Shown: piece by piece, positions 12,600 to 28,798 of the stretch
Position numbering within the stretch: the stretch's first letter is position 1
Layout: each line of letters starts with the position of its first letter
Assembly (NCBI GenBank): GCA_030141605.1
Contig: JAQGDQ010000113.1
Span: 549,187 to 613,186, forward strand
DNA length: 64,000 nucleotides
Direction of reading: 5' to 3'
Origin: Tubiluchus corallicola
Taxonomy: Eukaryota > Priapulida > Priapulimorpha > Priapulimorphida > Tubiluchidae
Program-made: the position numbers and the translations under genes
Notes under the pieces: model-generated
The model's input: only the letters and a program-made list of their open reading frames with translations
What the model was told of the DNA's origin: nothing
The model's database searches: none

Positions 12600-13250
12600 C
12601 AAAACTGGAAGTGGCTTCATTAATTTTGCCGTACGATGGCAGCACAGCACAGGAAACTCATATACCAGATGAGAAAGCGCATATTAATTATTTAACGCCA
12701 ATGTTAATACTACAACGTCGAAATAAATACAGCCATTTGAAAACCGCATGTACTGTTGTACACAATAACTGTTACTTTAGGGTAAGCTGAGATGGTTACT
12801 ATGTTTAATGAGCAGTGTTCTAACAACTCCATGGATGTGTCACATAAGCAAACCAATGTGGACTGACTGTGATTCAACTGATATAGTTTTTATTAATAGC
12901 ACCTGGTTCAAAAGCAAGCCCATCAAAAATTTAGCCTGAACAAATATGAAAGTAGACTAAGCAAAAGTAAAAACCATTGACATTTTTCTTTGACTTGTTT
13001 TACGACTAAAAGCATAGTTGTAATAGCTTTCTCGTCCGTGGAAAAATGCAGATCAGGTGTAGATATGCACCAATTAGCAAAATTAATAAAAATTATTTTA
13101 ATGCCTGACATGCAACACTTCTTTTTCAAACATCGCATATTTCTGTGAGAATAGTACAATAAGTGAACATAAATTGGTACAAAAAACTACCAAGGAAGCA
13201 ACTGATTGTCAACAAATAAAAATAACACAACGCGACTCATGGCTGAAGCA
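12600..13250. other. Intergenic, nothing recognised
   Basis: Space between the presumed integrin promoter and the presumed 3' end of the Arf gene. Only short chance open frames were seen. Confidence 0.5.
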
Positions 13251-13256
13251 TTACAG

Positions 13257-14683
13257 TTTATTCAAACATTAGTAAACACAAGACTTGACAGCATTGTAAT
13301 GAAAAACACGACTTACTGACTCGCCGACAATCACCGTACAAAATACAAACATGTGCATGCCTTTCAGCAATAATATAATCACACTGTTATGGAATAAATT
13401 CATACAATCCTCCTTAGTACTCGTATTCTGCCAAGTTAGTTATTATCGTATTATTTAAACATACAAAATATATTTTACATAGATTTAATTTATAAGTTTA
13501 CAAGCTGCTGTATACATGTATTATGGAGAGTAAACGGTTTTAGTTATCAGACAGAACAGTAAATAATCGACGTTGCATAGAAGAGGAGGAACTGCTACTG
13601 TTTTACATCATTAATGTGGAGTTTTCACTCAATATCTTAGCAAATAAGAGTTCCACTTCATTGAACTTACAAGGTTTTAAACCTGCACAAAGCAGAACTA
13701 TATACAGCAGGCCAGATACATTTATTTAGACAGGCCAGCAAGTAAAAATACAGGCTGTTTCAGTTGTGGAAAGGTAAATGACATATACTAAAAACATTGT
13801 GTATTCACACATATTTGTCATTCAACTCATGTTCTAATGTGACAACAACTATGGAACACATTTTCAATTAATATGCCAAAATTCAAAAGAAAAATCAAAC
13901 AAAAAAACGACAGGCCAATCACACATTTGTTCGTAGTAAAAAACTAAGACCTGACGGAGGAAGAAAAACAAATCAACATCAACAAAGAGAAACATGAAGA
14001 ACATGCAACTGCCTCTAGGAAAACTCACTATGCACCAAACATCCAAGTATATACAGCAACAGTTCATTTGGTGCTCAACTTAACTCTTTCTTTTTGATGA
14101 TGAGAAACGTGAACTAATAATAACATATGAGCAACAATGTAGTATATTACTAGTTAATACTTTTGCTGCCCCATTGGTCATACATAAAATAAAAGAATAG
14201 AGCACAAGTCTAATAGAGTGATATATTAAGTTCAGAAAAAAGCATTTTGTTATGGAAATATGACACAGCAGTGAGAAATATGACACAGCAATATTGATTG
14301 ACTTGTTACACACACTCACATTGGAAATTTTCAGCTCCAGATTAAGTAAGGTTGCGATAATATAATCCTGGTGCTAGAAAGTTTCTTTATGTGCACAGAA
14401 TTTTCTACAGATTAAGGTCACAATGAAATTTAAGAAATTTTCGTATTTTAGTTATCGTTGATGCTGTATCGTAGATGTTGCTACATTGCCATTTACTTTT
14501 TTCACAAATATATATTTCAAAACAGAAGAAGTAATGCCTTAACAAATGCGTTTGAACAAAGAAGGTAGGCCAGGAAGCAATAGTTAGAATTACAGGAAAA
14601 GTGTATGATGCTACGATATATCACCCTTTTAGACCGTCAGAAACCACAGATGCAAACTAGGAATAACTATTCTCTGGCTGATA
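13257..14683 (-). other. Probable 3' UTR of the Arf gene
   Basis: Follows the Arf stop codon on the minus strand. Candidate AATAAA signals (TTTATT on the plus strand) occur at 13721-13726 and 13257-13262. No coding sequence is seen. The real cleavage site needs transcript data. Confidence 0.4.
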
Positions 14684-19270
<4,587 letters not shown>

Positions 19271-19350
19271 TTAACACCAGCAATTCACGATCGGCAAAAT
19301 GGCGGACGTGGAAGAAATTTCGTTGTAAGACACGTCACGTGTCACGTGAC
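19271..19350 (-). promoter_or_regulatory. Probable Arf promoter and untranslated first exon: YY1 site and twin E-boxes
   Basis: The plus strand shows CAAAATGGCGG (YY1 consensus, near 19297-19307) and two CACGTG E-boxes at 19336-19341 and 19343-19348, the second inside the palindrome GTCACGTGAC (19341-19350). A minus-strand GTAAGT donor at 19270 ends the presumed exon. YY1 motifs close to the start site and USF/MITF-type E-boxes are common in housekeeping promoters; assignment to Arf is by position. Confidence 0.55.
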
Positions 19351-20322
19351 AGTGAGTGGGCCAGGGCATTACTCATCCTGCCATAGATACATTGATCTTA
19401 ATTTCCTATTTGTGAGTTGATGATAAAAAGTAAAAATTGAAAAAATGAAATCATATTTTAAGGTCTTTTGGTCAAATTCTACGTGGCCATATAATCACAA
19501 ACGCCCTCATTTTTTGGCGTTGCCGGATGATCCATCAGCAATGATAATTATGCAGCGTGTCTAATGATTTTAACAGTACAGCAAGATTGACAAACACTTC
19601 TAAACAAATACATCTGTGCCCTCAAACAGAAGACTATTAAATTTTTTAATGATGATGATGCTGGATAATGATATAAGTAATAAAATCAATTATAAAATAT
19701 GCACATTGTAATCTGTTCAGGTTACACGTGTACAGGTTCTCGTTTCAATTTTGTTTAAATGCCTGTACGATGAATATAATTCGGTGGTCCAAAATAAACT
19801 AAGCCTAGGTTGAATTAAAAAACATGCTGTTGACCTCTTTAGTATTCCAACCTATATATACTATATACTCAAGTATGCAAGTATAGTTTATTTATTCACA
19901 AACAGCATCACTGATGCTTTATATACTACAGTGACACATTAATTGGTCCATGCACTTTGACTGCCTCATGCAGCTAGATCAAGGTATTACCTCTTCTTCT
20001 TTGCAGAATGTATTCTGATTACAGAATTACTTTTCAGCTATGACAAATTTAGCAAACTTGGTCTGCCAGGAGTTGTCAACAACAATTTGTCATATTTGTC
20101 AAGAAAATGTATGCTAAGACATTTGTCATACTCCCGGTGGCGCTTGGGGGATAAATAAATAACTTTGACCTCACTGTTCTCTTTACATCTGCAGGAACAT
20201 GCAAGTTTACTGATACCTATGAATTTAATTTTCTTTGTTACCCTGACGTGAATTTGGTTGCTTAAGCAATCTTGGCATATTAATAATTGATAGCCTCTCC
20301 TTTAAACAGCACCTAACACTGA
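19351..20322. other. Intergenic, nothing recognised
   Basis: AT-rich sequence between the Arf promoter and the retrotransposon remains. No supported open frame or RNA. Confidence 0.5.
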
Positions 20323-20626
20323 ATGATGGCGAAGCAGACATACTGCTGTCAATTCATGAATTCATTTAAAACATTACTCGACAAACATTCCCCAATCAAA
20401 ACTTTATCAAGAAAGAACTCAAAAACTATAGCTAAACCTTGCATCACTCCCGGCATTCGCAATTCAATTAAAACAAGAAGCCATATGTACGTAACACTCG
20501 TTATCCAACTCACTGTATAAGAAAAATTTGTACAAAGCATATTCAAACAAACTTAATCACATCAAACATGCATCCAAAAAGAGTATTACTCTCAGATCTT
20601 GCTAGCAAACAAAAATAAAAATTGTA

Positions 20627-20930
20627 TTGAACACCCCATTCACGCTAAATGTAAGTTTCTGTTGACGCCAAGTTAAGCATCTGGCCTGTATAAAAGTGGT
20701 CTTTTCCGCTCTTTTACTGGTCCAGTCAGTCTAATCCACGACAGTGTAAACTCTACTTCATCATTAAATTTTTTGAATCTACTTCATGTAATTTGCCAAT
20801 AAAAGTATCGTTTTTCTCACACATCATTCTGTTGTTTATTGGATGGATGTCAGAAGAGTTATAGACTGCTGGTACCGAACCAACGTGGGTAGTTTTAGCC
20901 CTTATCGGCCAGGTACCACCTGCAGTTCAA
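20627..20930. mobile_element. 304-bp TA-flanked insertion in the LINE
   Basis: Starts TTGAAC and ends GTTCAA (6-bp inverted termini), flanked by TA on both sides (20625-20626 and 20931-20932). Deleting it with one TA rejoins the host LINE in frame (...NKNC|MKQTWSIINELL). Internally it has tataaaag near 20691 and aataaaag near 20800, so a small solo LTR is an alternative to a mariner-like MITE. Confidence 0.7.
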
Positions 20931-21439
20931 TATGAAACAAACTTGGAGCATTATCAACGAACTGCTTAAAATTAAAAGAAAGACAAATAATATAATGCCT
21001 AATAACGTTCGTTACAAAGGCACAACTTCATGTGATCCGCGCCATTAAGCTGACTTTGCTAGCAGTTTTTTTTTGGCAAATATTGGTATAACATTGGCGT
21101 CAAGCATAAGTTGCATAACACAACCTGAAAACTGTAAGTATATAAACCATTAATTTGGTGCATCCACAAATAAAAAATTCTCTCTATATCGAGCCAGTTA
21201 GCGAAATCGAGATTTCCCAAGCTATTGATAGACTAGATGTCAATAAAGCAAAAGAACGTTATGACATTCCAATTACCTATTTCAAAATATCAAAGAATAT
21301 AATTGTAACCCCACTTACTAATCTGTTTAATGCATCAATTTTGACTGGTACGTTTCCCAACACTTTAATACTGACAAAAATAATCCCCACAAAAAAGATG
21401 ATCTAAATTAGCTGAACAACTCGACCTGTCTCATTTACA

Positions 21440-22487
21440 GAAAACAGAATACAGAATAATTTATTTGTCTCAATAACACAGTACAAATAGCATTAACAAA
21501 TGATGTGACAGCTAAGAGAGACAGGGTGGCGAAAAGATCAAAAGGTCATCAAGTCTACCACCCTTCTACTAAGTTGATAACAAAACTCTACTTAGATTAG
21601 CACTGTGTGTTATGTAAATTAAGCGTTAAAAATTTAAATATTATTATATTTTATCTAAAGCATTATTCTTGTATAGCAGCAGTTGTTAGTTAGTAGCACA
21701 TGCATATGTTATGCTTGCATAGCTGGATTAATCAGTAATATGTGAAAATGATTTTAAGTTTCAAATTAAAAATTAATCAACATTTTGTCATCTAGCATAA
21801 CTGTTAATAATACTGACCACACGCAGCCATACGCATTGCGAGGGCACGCACAACTTACCACTGGTTTGACTATAAGTGTTTCACTAAACATCTGCAAACT
21901 GAATAACCATCCAAGTGTAAACGTAATTCCATAAGGACATTTTCAGTATATCTCAAATCTTAAGCATCTGGAAATATTAACAAACACCGTTATTAGGATG
22001 TTAAATGATTAACTAGCATAGAATTATAAATCAAAGTATAGCTTAAGATGATTATTAATAAATATAACAAGAATTAATTTAAAAAAATAATGTTCATTAA
22101 TATTTGGAGATTATTTCAGTACGATATTTTTTACTGTTATTTTTAAAGATGGAGAAGATTTAACAGAAGATTCAAGGCTGTTCCACAACTTGACGCCCAA
22201 AAATTGCAAGGAATTTAAACCATAAGATGTTAAAAATCGTTGCTGGAAATAGTGTCCCTTAGTAGCTGCTTCAGTAGTATACGAGTGTGAACCTCTAATT
22301 ACATGTAGTGTAAAGTAGCTAGCATACAAGGACGGCAACGTATTATTTTCATACTTGTACATAAACTTAAACAGCTCTACTGAGGCACTGAGGGATAAAC
22401 GAGGGCGTGACATGATCACGTATTTTTGCAAACGTCATTTGTTTATCGATTTATTATGGATAGTATTTAATGCAATATTTCAACTAA
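21440..22487 (-). mobile_element. 5'-truncated LINE 3' end inserted in the older LINE, opposite strand
   Basis: The minus-strand frame at 22111-22431 reads as the C-terminal tail of a LINE ORF2 (ELFKFMYKYENNTLPSLY, then GLNSLQFLGVKLWNSLESS, the usual KxWNSL region). Its 3' end (left) is an aataaattattctgtattctg tail, typical of LINE ends with simple repeats. It is flanked by a 7-bp duplication ATTTACA (21433-21439 and 22488-22494). Confidence 0.88.
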
Positions 22488-22849
22488 ATTTACATTACTC
22501 ATTGGTAAAATTTTTGAATCAATCTTGTATAAACGCCTGGTGACATATTTAATAAAAAATGACACAATATCATGTTTTCAATTTGGTTTCCGCAAAAATC
22601 ACTATACAATACTAGCAACTGCTGAAATCATAGACAATCTTCCGACAAACTTAGACAACAAATTACTTACCTGTGACTTTTATAAAGCTGGTAAGCCTAT
22701 GTTTAGGTTTGGAGAAAAGCCTGTGATGAGGGAATGTCGTTTTAAAATTTATAAACAGTATGCTTGCTTAGGTATGAGACAATACTTCTTAACTAACAAT
22801 GCTCTTCAAACAGACTTGACAAACACTTCAGTAACCATCCACTGATGTC

Positions 22850-23258
22850 CTATCCATCTAATTTGCAATTTAGCAAAATAAAATTCAGATAATCACTAAT
22901 ACCGGTAATACACTTAATTGCGTGCTTTAATGTGAAGTAAGCCTAGGAATGTTTTGCAATTGAATGATATGGAATTATGCGATATTAAGCGATCAACTGA
23001 ACGACTGGGATATTACTTTTGCAGTGTCAGATATAAATTACTGTTAAAACTTGAAGATCATGAACAGGTTGCAAAGTCCTTTATTCCTGTATTAACAAAG
23101 TAAAGTAAAGTAAAGATGATCCATCCTCTGTGGTCGATTCATTTTTAAAAAAACCTCAAAATCCTAAATTTGGGATGGAGTCTTCACCCACTGCATTCAT
23201 GTTCCCTGCTAGTTCCTAGTTTAAAAATAAGAATGCATATTGCTATTATCTTATATTT
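22850..23258. other. Unassigned sequence between LINE remains and minisatellites
   Basis: Contains a short (taaag)n run near 23098-23114. No coding sequence or known element recognised. Confidence 0.4.
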
Positions 23259-24080
23259 GTAGACTGGTACCGCGAAACTTTTGTACCGGGAAAATTTGCT
23301 ACGGGGAATTTTGGGTACAGGCAAATTTTGGTACTGGGAAAATTTGGTATAGGTAAAATATGGCACTGGTAGGTACAGTACTGGAGAAGGGTGTGCAGAC
23401 ATTTTGAAACAGACATTTCGTCACAGGTCATTTCGCCACAAGACTTATGGACACAAAGGTCATTTATGACACATAGGTTATTTGGACACAAAGCGATTTG
23501 GAAACACAGAACATTTGGACAGATAGGGCCTTTTGACACAAGAACATTTGGACACAAGACCATTTGAACACATGAGACATTTGGACACATAGGACATTTG
23601 GACACAAGGACATTTGGACATAAAAACATTTGGACACAGTTATTTGGATGTGTAAGCTCTTTACACTAGAAGTTTTGGACACATGGGACATTTGAGCACT
23701 TGGTATTTTTGGCACGGGATATTTAGACACGTAGACTTTGTTTTTTAAGTTTTGAAATTGTAAAAATCAGTTAATGTTAGTTTTTCGAAGCCCACAAAAA
23801 GATAATTTCAAAAAAGTGCACAACCAATATAATTATTTTAATTACAGGACAACCTACAACTAACTGTTATTATAAGTGCTCTCATTGTGTCTGATCAAGT
23901 AAACATTTTTACAGAAAGTCGTCAATCTGCAAACAGGAAATCAGCACTCAGCGGCTCGGTTAACAGAAAAATCTTTTCCTAGAAAAGTTTTTTGTCAGAA
24001 AAATTTTTACTAGACGAAAAAATTTCACAGAAAATATTTCCTAAAAAATTTAGCAGGAATTTTTTTTCCAAAAATTGCCA
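23259..24080. repeat. Cluster of degenerate 16-18 bp minisatellites, possibly a foldback-type element
   Basis: Three blocks: about 23266-23390 with units like ttggtacnggnaaaa; about 23395-23720 with units like acatttggacacaagg (16-20 bp spacing); and 23960-24080 with units like cagaaaaattttt. The left edge gtagactggtacc resembles the terminal gtagactcgttt of the 38942-39805 element. The open frames here (repeats of CPNV/SK) are by-products of the repeat. Confidence 0.75.
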
Positions 24081-25009
24081 TTTCCTAGTTGCAGTCACTT
24101 TACTGTGCTTTGTGCCACTTGTTAACAATTGTTTGATAACTGATTTACTTATTCATTAGTTATTGAATGTCTCATAAATTGGCAAGATGTCATGGATAGA
24201 GACAAAAAACTAATGTTTTTCATTGACTGCGTTCAACTAATGAATGTGAAGAACGCTACTGTCAAAATACCAACCTGCCATCAGGTCGCGAGATAATGCC
24301 AGTGATGTATTAACTTATCACCTTATCACTGGAGACGTCGGTAACAGTTTCTTAAAGTTTTCGAGAATTTCTCACCTCACAATGTGTTCGTGTTTTCGCT
24401 CTTAAGATATCTGCATTTCTAATAAGTAAATTAATATTTGTGCTATGATTGCTTTTTGGAATTCCTTGAAGTTCAAAAGTCAAGCTCCGAAGATTGGAAT
24501 CTCTAGGACATCTCAGATTACCATGTGAAGCAGCAATAAAAACCGCCTTAGAAGAAATCATTACAAAAAACAAACCAAAATACTTGGATAGCTAAGCTAA
24601 GCAAATTTTTTTTTGACAACATCAACTAAATTTAGCTTTAGGCGCACAGGAACTTATACGCTGTTACCTACAGGTAGGAGTTTGTGGAATGCTCAATAAA
24701 ATTTAATCGTTCTGCCTCAAAGTCTATGACCGATAAAGAGATAACTTGATGATAAGCTGTTATTAATTTATCAGAAACACTTTAGCTTTAAAATAGGTGT
24801 TAAACTATATTATACCTTATATTGTATATCAAAACAAGATAGCATGTGAAAATCCGTCTGTTTTCCTTTAAATTAAGAATAGTTCTTTTCGAATTACACA
24901 AATGTTTCAGAAGGAATAATAAGTGTTGTGCTAAGTAATTTACGTTGTACGAAAATATTTTTTTGAGATATATTTTAAAATTCCCTTTTCTTCCCCTTTA
25001 ATATTGCAG
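24081..25009. other. Upstream region of GCLC, nothing coding recognised
   Basis: AT-rich. A strong pyrimidine tract and acceptor (ccctttaatattgcag) ends at 25009 on the plus strand and could be the acceptor of a 5' UTR exon of GCLC. Confidence 0.4.
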
Positions 25010-25357
25010 GACAGGAATCACAGAGATTCGGCGTTAACACTTAAGAAGGTCAGATTAGTCATCTTTGACGATAGCTTCCTAAGCTGCTAGACGTCCATGG
25101 TCTGCTAGGTGATTTTATACCAATAACTAAACTTCTCCACAGATGGCAGCTCACAACAGTCATGCGTTCATGCGTGTCAGCACTGCGTGAATTCGCCGTG
25201 ACATGCAGCGTGAAAATGCATGCATTCCAATAAATTACAATCATGTGAAAGTGAGTTTTAAAGTTTGGTTTGGTTCAGTGGATTTTAGCAGTTCCCATCC
25301 AGGTAGCAAAGAATTTACTTACCTGTTTGATTGTGTGTTGTGATTTTCGTTTCGGTA

Positions 25358-27337
25358 ATGGGCCTGCTATCTGAAGGCTCACCTCTGTCATGGGAGGAGA
25401 CGAAAAAATGGTCTGATCATGTTCACAAGCATGGGATATTACAGTTCATAAGTTTGTATCATAGATTAAAAAACGTTGAACACGAGGAACTAAAATGGGG
25501 GGATGAGGTGGAGTATACTTTAATTAAGTTAAACCACTCCCAAAAGTCTGCCAAAGTGTTGTTAAAGGCTCAGGAGATGTTAGAAATTCTTCAGGCCAAG
25601 GAAAAGGCTGCGGGTTCAGGTCAGGTAGAGGAGCTGCATTCTATTTGGAGGCCGGAATACGCAAGTTATATGGTAGAAGGGACACCTGGAACACCCTATG
25701 GTGGTCTTCTTTCTCATTTTAATATCGTTGAAGCTAATATGCGTCACCGACGTGAGGAAATGATGTCATTGCTTGATAAATCAGCTGGTGAAACAGCATT
25801 GAGTGTAACAGTGTTTCCTCGATTAGGCTGCCCTGATTTTACAGAGCCTCACGCTGATCCAAAACCATACTGCGAGTCATGTGCTTCAAGATCACTTTAT
25901 TTTCCAGATGAAGCCATTTTTCCGGGTCATCCGCGTTTTGCCACGTTAACACGTAATATTCGTTGCAGACGAAAAGAGAAAGTGGCCATAAATGTTCCTG
26001 TTTTTAAAGATATCAATACAAAATCACCATTCCAAGATGATTTTTCTAAATTAGGTGATGATGGTGAGAGAGGTAGGCAAGCAATTCCAGATCATATCTA
26101 TATGGATGCTATGGGTTTTGGCATGGGCTGCTCATGCTTGCAGATGACATTCCAGGCTTGTAACTTAAAGGAAGCAAGACTCTTGTACGATCAGCTAACT
26201 CCTTTGTGTCCAATTGTCCTAGCACTGAGTGCGGCTGCCCCAACTTTTCGAGGTTGTTTAGCAGACGTTGATGCTCGTTGGGACGTTATTGCTAAATCTG
26301 TGGATGACAGGACGCGCGAAGAACGAGGATTAGAGCCTCTCAAGCATAACAAGTTTGTCATTAAAAAGTCGCGCTATGATTCTGTGGACATGTACATAAG
26401 TGAAGGCAATACTTCATGCAATGACGTTGACATTGTACACGATAGAGAGCTGTACGAGATGATGGTGAATGCGGGAATTGATCAAGTTCTAGCAAAACAC
26501 ATAGCACACCTGTTCATTAGGGACCCGGTGTCACTTTTTAGTGAAAAGATTCACCAATGTGATAAAGAAGAATCCGACCACTTTGAGAACATCCAGTCGA
26601 CCAACTGGCAGACAATGCGATTTAAGCCACCACCGCCTTACTCCCCAATTGGTTGGAGGATTGAATTTCGTCCCTGCGAAGTTCAGCTTACCGATTTTGA
26701 AAATGCTGCTTACGTAGTCTTTGTTGTCCTACTGACACGGGTGATTTTGTCTTACAACTTAAACTTTGTGATTCCCATTTCCAAGGTCGACGAAAACATG
26801 GCGGAAGCGCAAAAACGTGATGCTGTGCTACAGGGAAAATTCTGGTTTGCCAAGGACTTGATAACCTGCAATTCACCAGCCGAAGCTGCCACCTGTTACA
26901 GAGGTTGTAAAGTAGTGAAGGCAGAAGAGAACTGGGATTTGATGACCATCAATGAGATTATTAACGGAAAGCTTGGACTGTTTCCTGGATTGATCCCGAT
27001 GATCCAAACATATCTAGAAAGTGTAGAAGTGGATGTTGATACATCTTGTACCATCAACCAGTATCTTAAGTTGATAGAGAAAAGAGCTTCTGGGGAATTA
27101 AAAACATTTGCTCGGTGGTCACGTGATTTCATTCAGCACCATCCCGACTACAAACATGATTCGATTGTGACAGAGAAGATTAACTATGATTTCATGGCTC
27201 TCTGCGATGAAATTAGCACTGGTGCTGTTTCGGGTGTTGATTTGTTTGGCGTGAAGATTACTAAAACAACAGACAATGTGCCTACTGCAGTGCTGAAAGC
27301 AAACAAAGACAGGAATCACATGTATGAAACGTCGTAA
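25358..27337 (+). CDS. GCLC: Glutamate-cysteine ligase catalytic subunit, single exon
   Basis: Cytosolic enzyme joining L-glutamate to L-cysteine with ATP, the rate-limiting step of glutathione synthesis; usually paired with a modifier subunit. 659 codons against 637 in human. The start is the ATG giving MGLLSEGSPLSWEETKKW, the near-universal N-terminus of the eukaryotic family; the nine codons before it lack an ATG. Landmarks: KWGDEVEY (from residue 46), the substrate-pocket region YMDAMGFGMGCSCLQMTFQA (from about 248), VDDRTREERGLEPL, SDHFENIQSTNWQTMRFKPP, EVQLTDFENAAYVVFVVLLT (about 440), KVDENM and NHPDYK-like HHPDYK near the end. No stop, frameshift or intron interrupts it. The last about 30 residues are divergent. 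Confidence 0.97.
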   Translation: MGLLSEGSPLSWEETKKWSDHVHKHGILQFISLYHRLKNVEHEELKWGDEVEYTLIKLNHSQKSAKVLLKAQEMLEILQAKEKAAGSGQVEELHSIWRPEYASYMVEGTPGTPYGGLLSHFNIVEANMRHRREEMMSLLDKSAGETALSVTVFPRLGCPDFTEPHADPKPYCESCASRSLYFPDEAIFPGHPRFATLTRNIRCRRKEKVAINVPVFKDINTKSPFQDDFSKLGDDGERGRQAIPDHIYMDAMGFGMGCSCLQMTFQACNLKEARLLYDQLTPLCPIVLALSAAAPTFRGCLADVDARWDVIAKSVDDRTREERGLEPLKHNKFVIKKSRYDSVDMYISEGNTSCNDVDIVHDRELYEMMVNAGIDQVLAKHIAHLFIRDPVSLFSEKIHQCDKEESDHFENIQSTNWQTMRFKPPPPYSPIGWRIEFRPCEVQLTDFENAAYVVFVVLLTRVILSYNLNFVIPISKVDENMAEAQKRDAVLQGKFWFAKDLITCNSPAEAATCYRGCKVVKAEENWDLMTINEIINGKLGLFPGLIPMIQTYLESVEVDVDTSCTINQYLKLIEKRASGELKTFARWSRDFIQHHPDYKHDSIVTEKINYDFMALCDEISTGAVSGVDLFGVKITKTTDNVPTAVLKANKDRNHMYETS

Positions 27338-28798
27338 TTTAACTGGATAAGTCAAGTTATGTATAATAATTATGGGAAAAGCTAATTATAACTTTTATGC
27401 TATTCATTTCAATTGTTTTCCACTGAAAACTGGAGTAGTATTTCACATATGGTAATGGCAGTGTTTGTACAACTGTGTTATTTATAAGCTGGACTCTAGA
27501 ACTTTCTGCATGTAGTACTGCACGAACTTTGAACAAGTTATACACTAACTGCCATACAGATTGTTAGAGACATAAATAATATTATAGTGTTGGCGTTTGC
27601 CACCGGTGATTCAAATAACATAAATGTTAGCTATTGCGCGTATATCTAAATCTAATATTAAATTAGAGAATATAGAAATTCTTTGCCATATTTTTCTTTC
27701 CACTTTCTGCTTGGGCCAGTACAACTGTTCATGAACATTGTTAGGCAATCAGTTTTGTATTAGAAATTGTTCCTTTTTACAATAACTAATATTTTTTCTA
27801 TAAATTTATCCTAATCATTTTTGCACAAGGACATTAGCTAAACTACAGCACAAAGTAATGATCCTTAGTAATTGTTAAGATTATGAGAAATGATTACCAT
27901 TAAGAAAAAATAATTGATTACAGCAAAAAAGAAAGCTAGGCAATATATATATACATATAGTTACAATCTTTTCATGCTTTTGACAAAAGTGTGTTCAGAA
28001 AATGTTGTCACCTTGTTGGTACAATCTAGAATATTTTTGTCCAGTTATTTCCACTATTGGAACAACATTTGACTAATCTTGTAGTATCGGAAACACATGG
28101 TTTACACATAATGATAAAAAATATTGCTACAGTTTTGGCAAGTCCACATTTCCATATCTTATCCATATTTGCAAAAATATTGGGACAAATTTGGTACAAT
28201 AGTGCCGTGCTGCCTGGGAAACCGGACATTTTGTATTGCACAAAAGCACCCATTATCTTTGAAATAGAAAATATTTTTGTAAATACACCTTTCAGTCACG
28301 CCTGTAAAGTGTGTATGTGCGATCACACGTGTCCTTGTAAGCTACTGTATCCTGTAAGCGTATTATAGAAATTGCTACGCATTTGTTTACCAACATGTTT
28401 TTTCTTTCTGGGCAAAAATATCTTTCAAAATTTCACACAAAGAAAGCGGCATGATTGAAATTATTATAATAATGTGTAATCCCTGGTCAGTTTGTGCATG
28501 CGTGATAAAAGATATTGATAAGCAGTAGGCACTAGCAATTGTATTTAGACGCCAAAGTAATTTATGTCCCTGAAATCACAGCTTTTTTATTTACAGTCGA
28601 TAGTGGTTGTCATGGTAACAAATACAATCACTGTTACTATGGTTTCTGTACATTATGGATAATTGATATTTCAAGCCTTAATTTATCAAGCATAGGAGCA
28701 AATTATTTTTGATAAAAATACGAGCTTAATTAACAAGTTATTAAAATAGCTATAGCTAAAATTTAAGAGACGGTCTTGTATTTGTTTTACCTAATAAA
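27338..28798 (+). other. Probable GCLC 3' UTR
   Basis: First clear plus-strand AATAAA after the stop is at 28793-28798. Overlapping open frames at 28026-28368 on both strands match nothing I know and fit UTR sequence. The 3' end needs transcript data. Confidence 0.35.

Larger units (their letters stand above)
20323..22690 (+). mobile_element. Decayed non-LTR retrotransposon (LINE), endonuclease/RT linker and N-terminal RT, with nested insertions
   Basis: Reading in shifted frames gives the LINE linker pattern (LDKHSPIKT, KPCITPGIRNSIKT; then KAYSNKLNHIKHASKK), the pre-RT segment (TWSIINELL..., FFLANIGITLAS), the RT start (IEPVSEIEISQAIDRLDVNKA...YFKISKNII...LFNASILTGTFPN) and the RT block YKRLVTYLIKN...QFGFRKNH. 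Several frameshifts and stops show it is dead. A 304-bp element and a 1048-bp opposite-strand LINE end interrupt it (separate entries). The C-terminal half of RT is missing or unrecognisable after about 22690. Clade not assigned (Jockey/CR1/L2-like). Confidence 0.88.

Noticed and set aside
23246-23730. Cys-Pro-Asn-Val repeat protein or CRISPR-like array
   Set aside because: Units are degenerate and contiguous, without constant repeats separated by unique spacers, and the DNA is animal; it is a minisatellite.
25331-25357. Upstream nine-codon extension of GCLC
   Set aside because: It starts at TTG and has no ATG; MGLLSEGSPLSW at 25358 is the family start.
28026-28368. Overlapping opposite-strand genes after GCLC
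   Set aside because: Short, unrecognised, and within the presumed 3' UTR.
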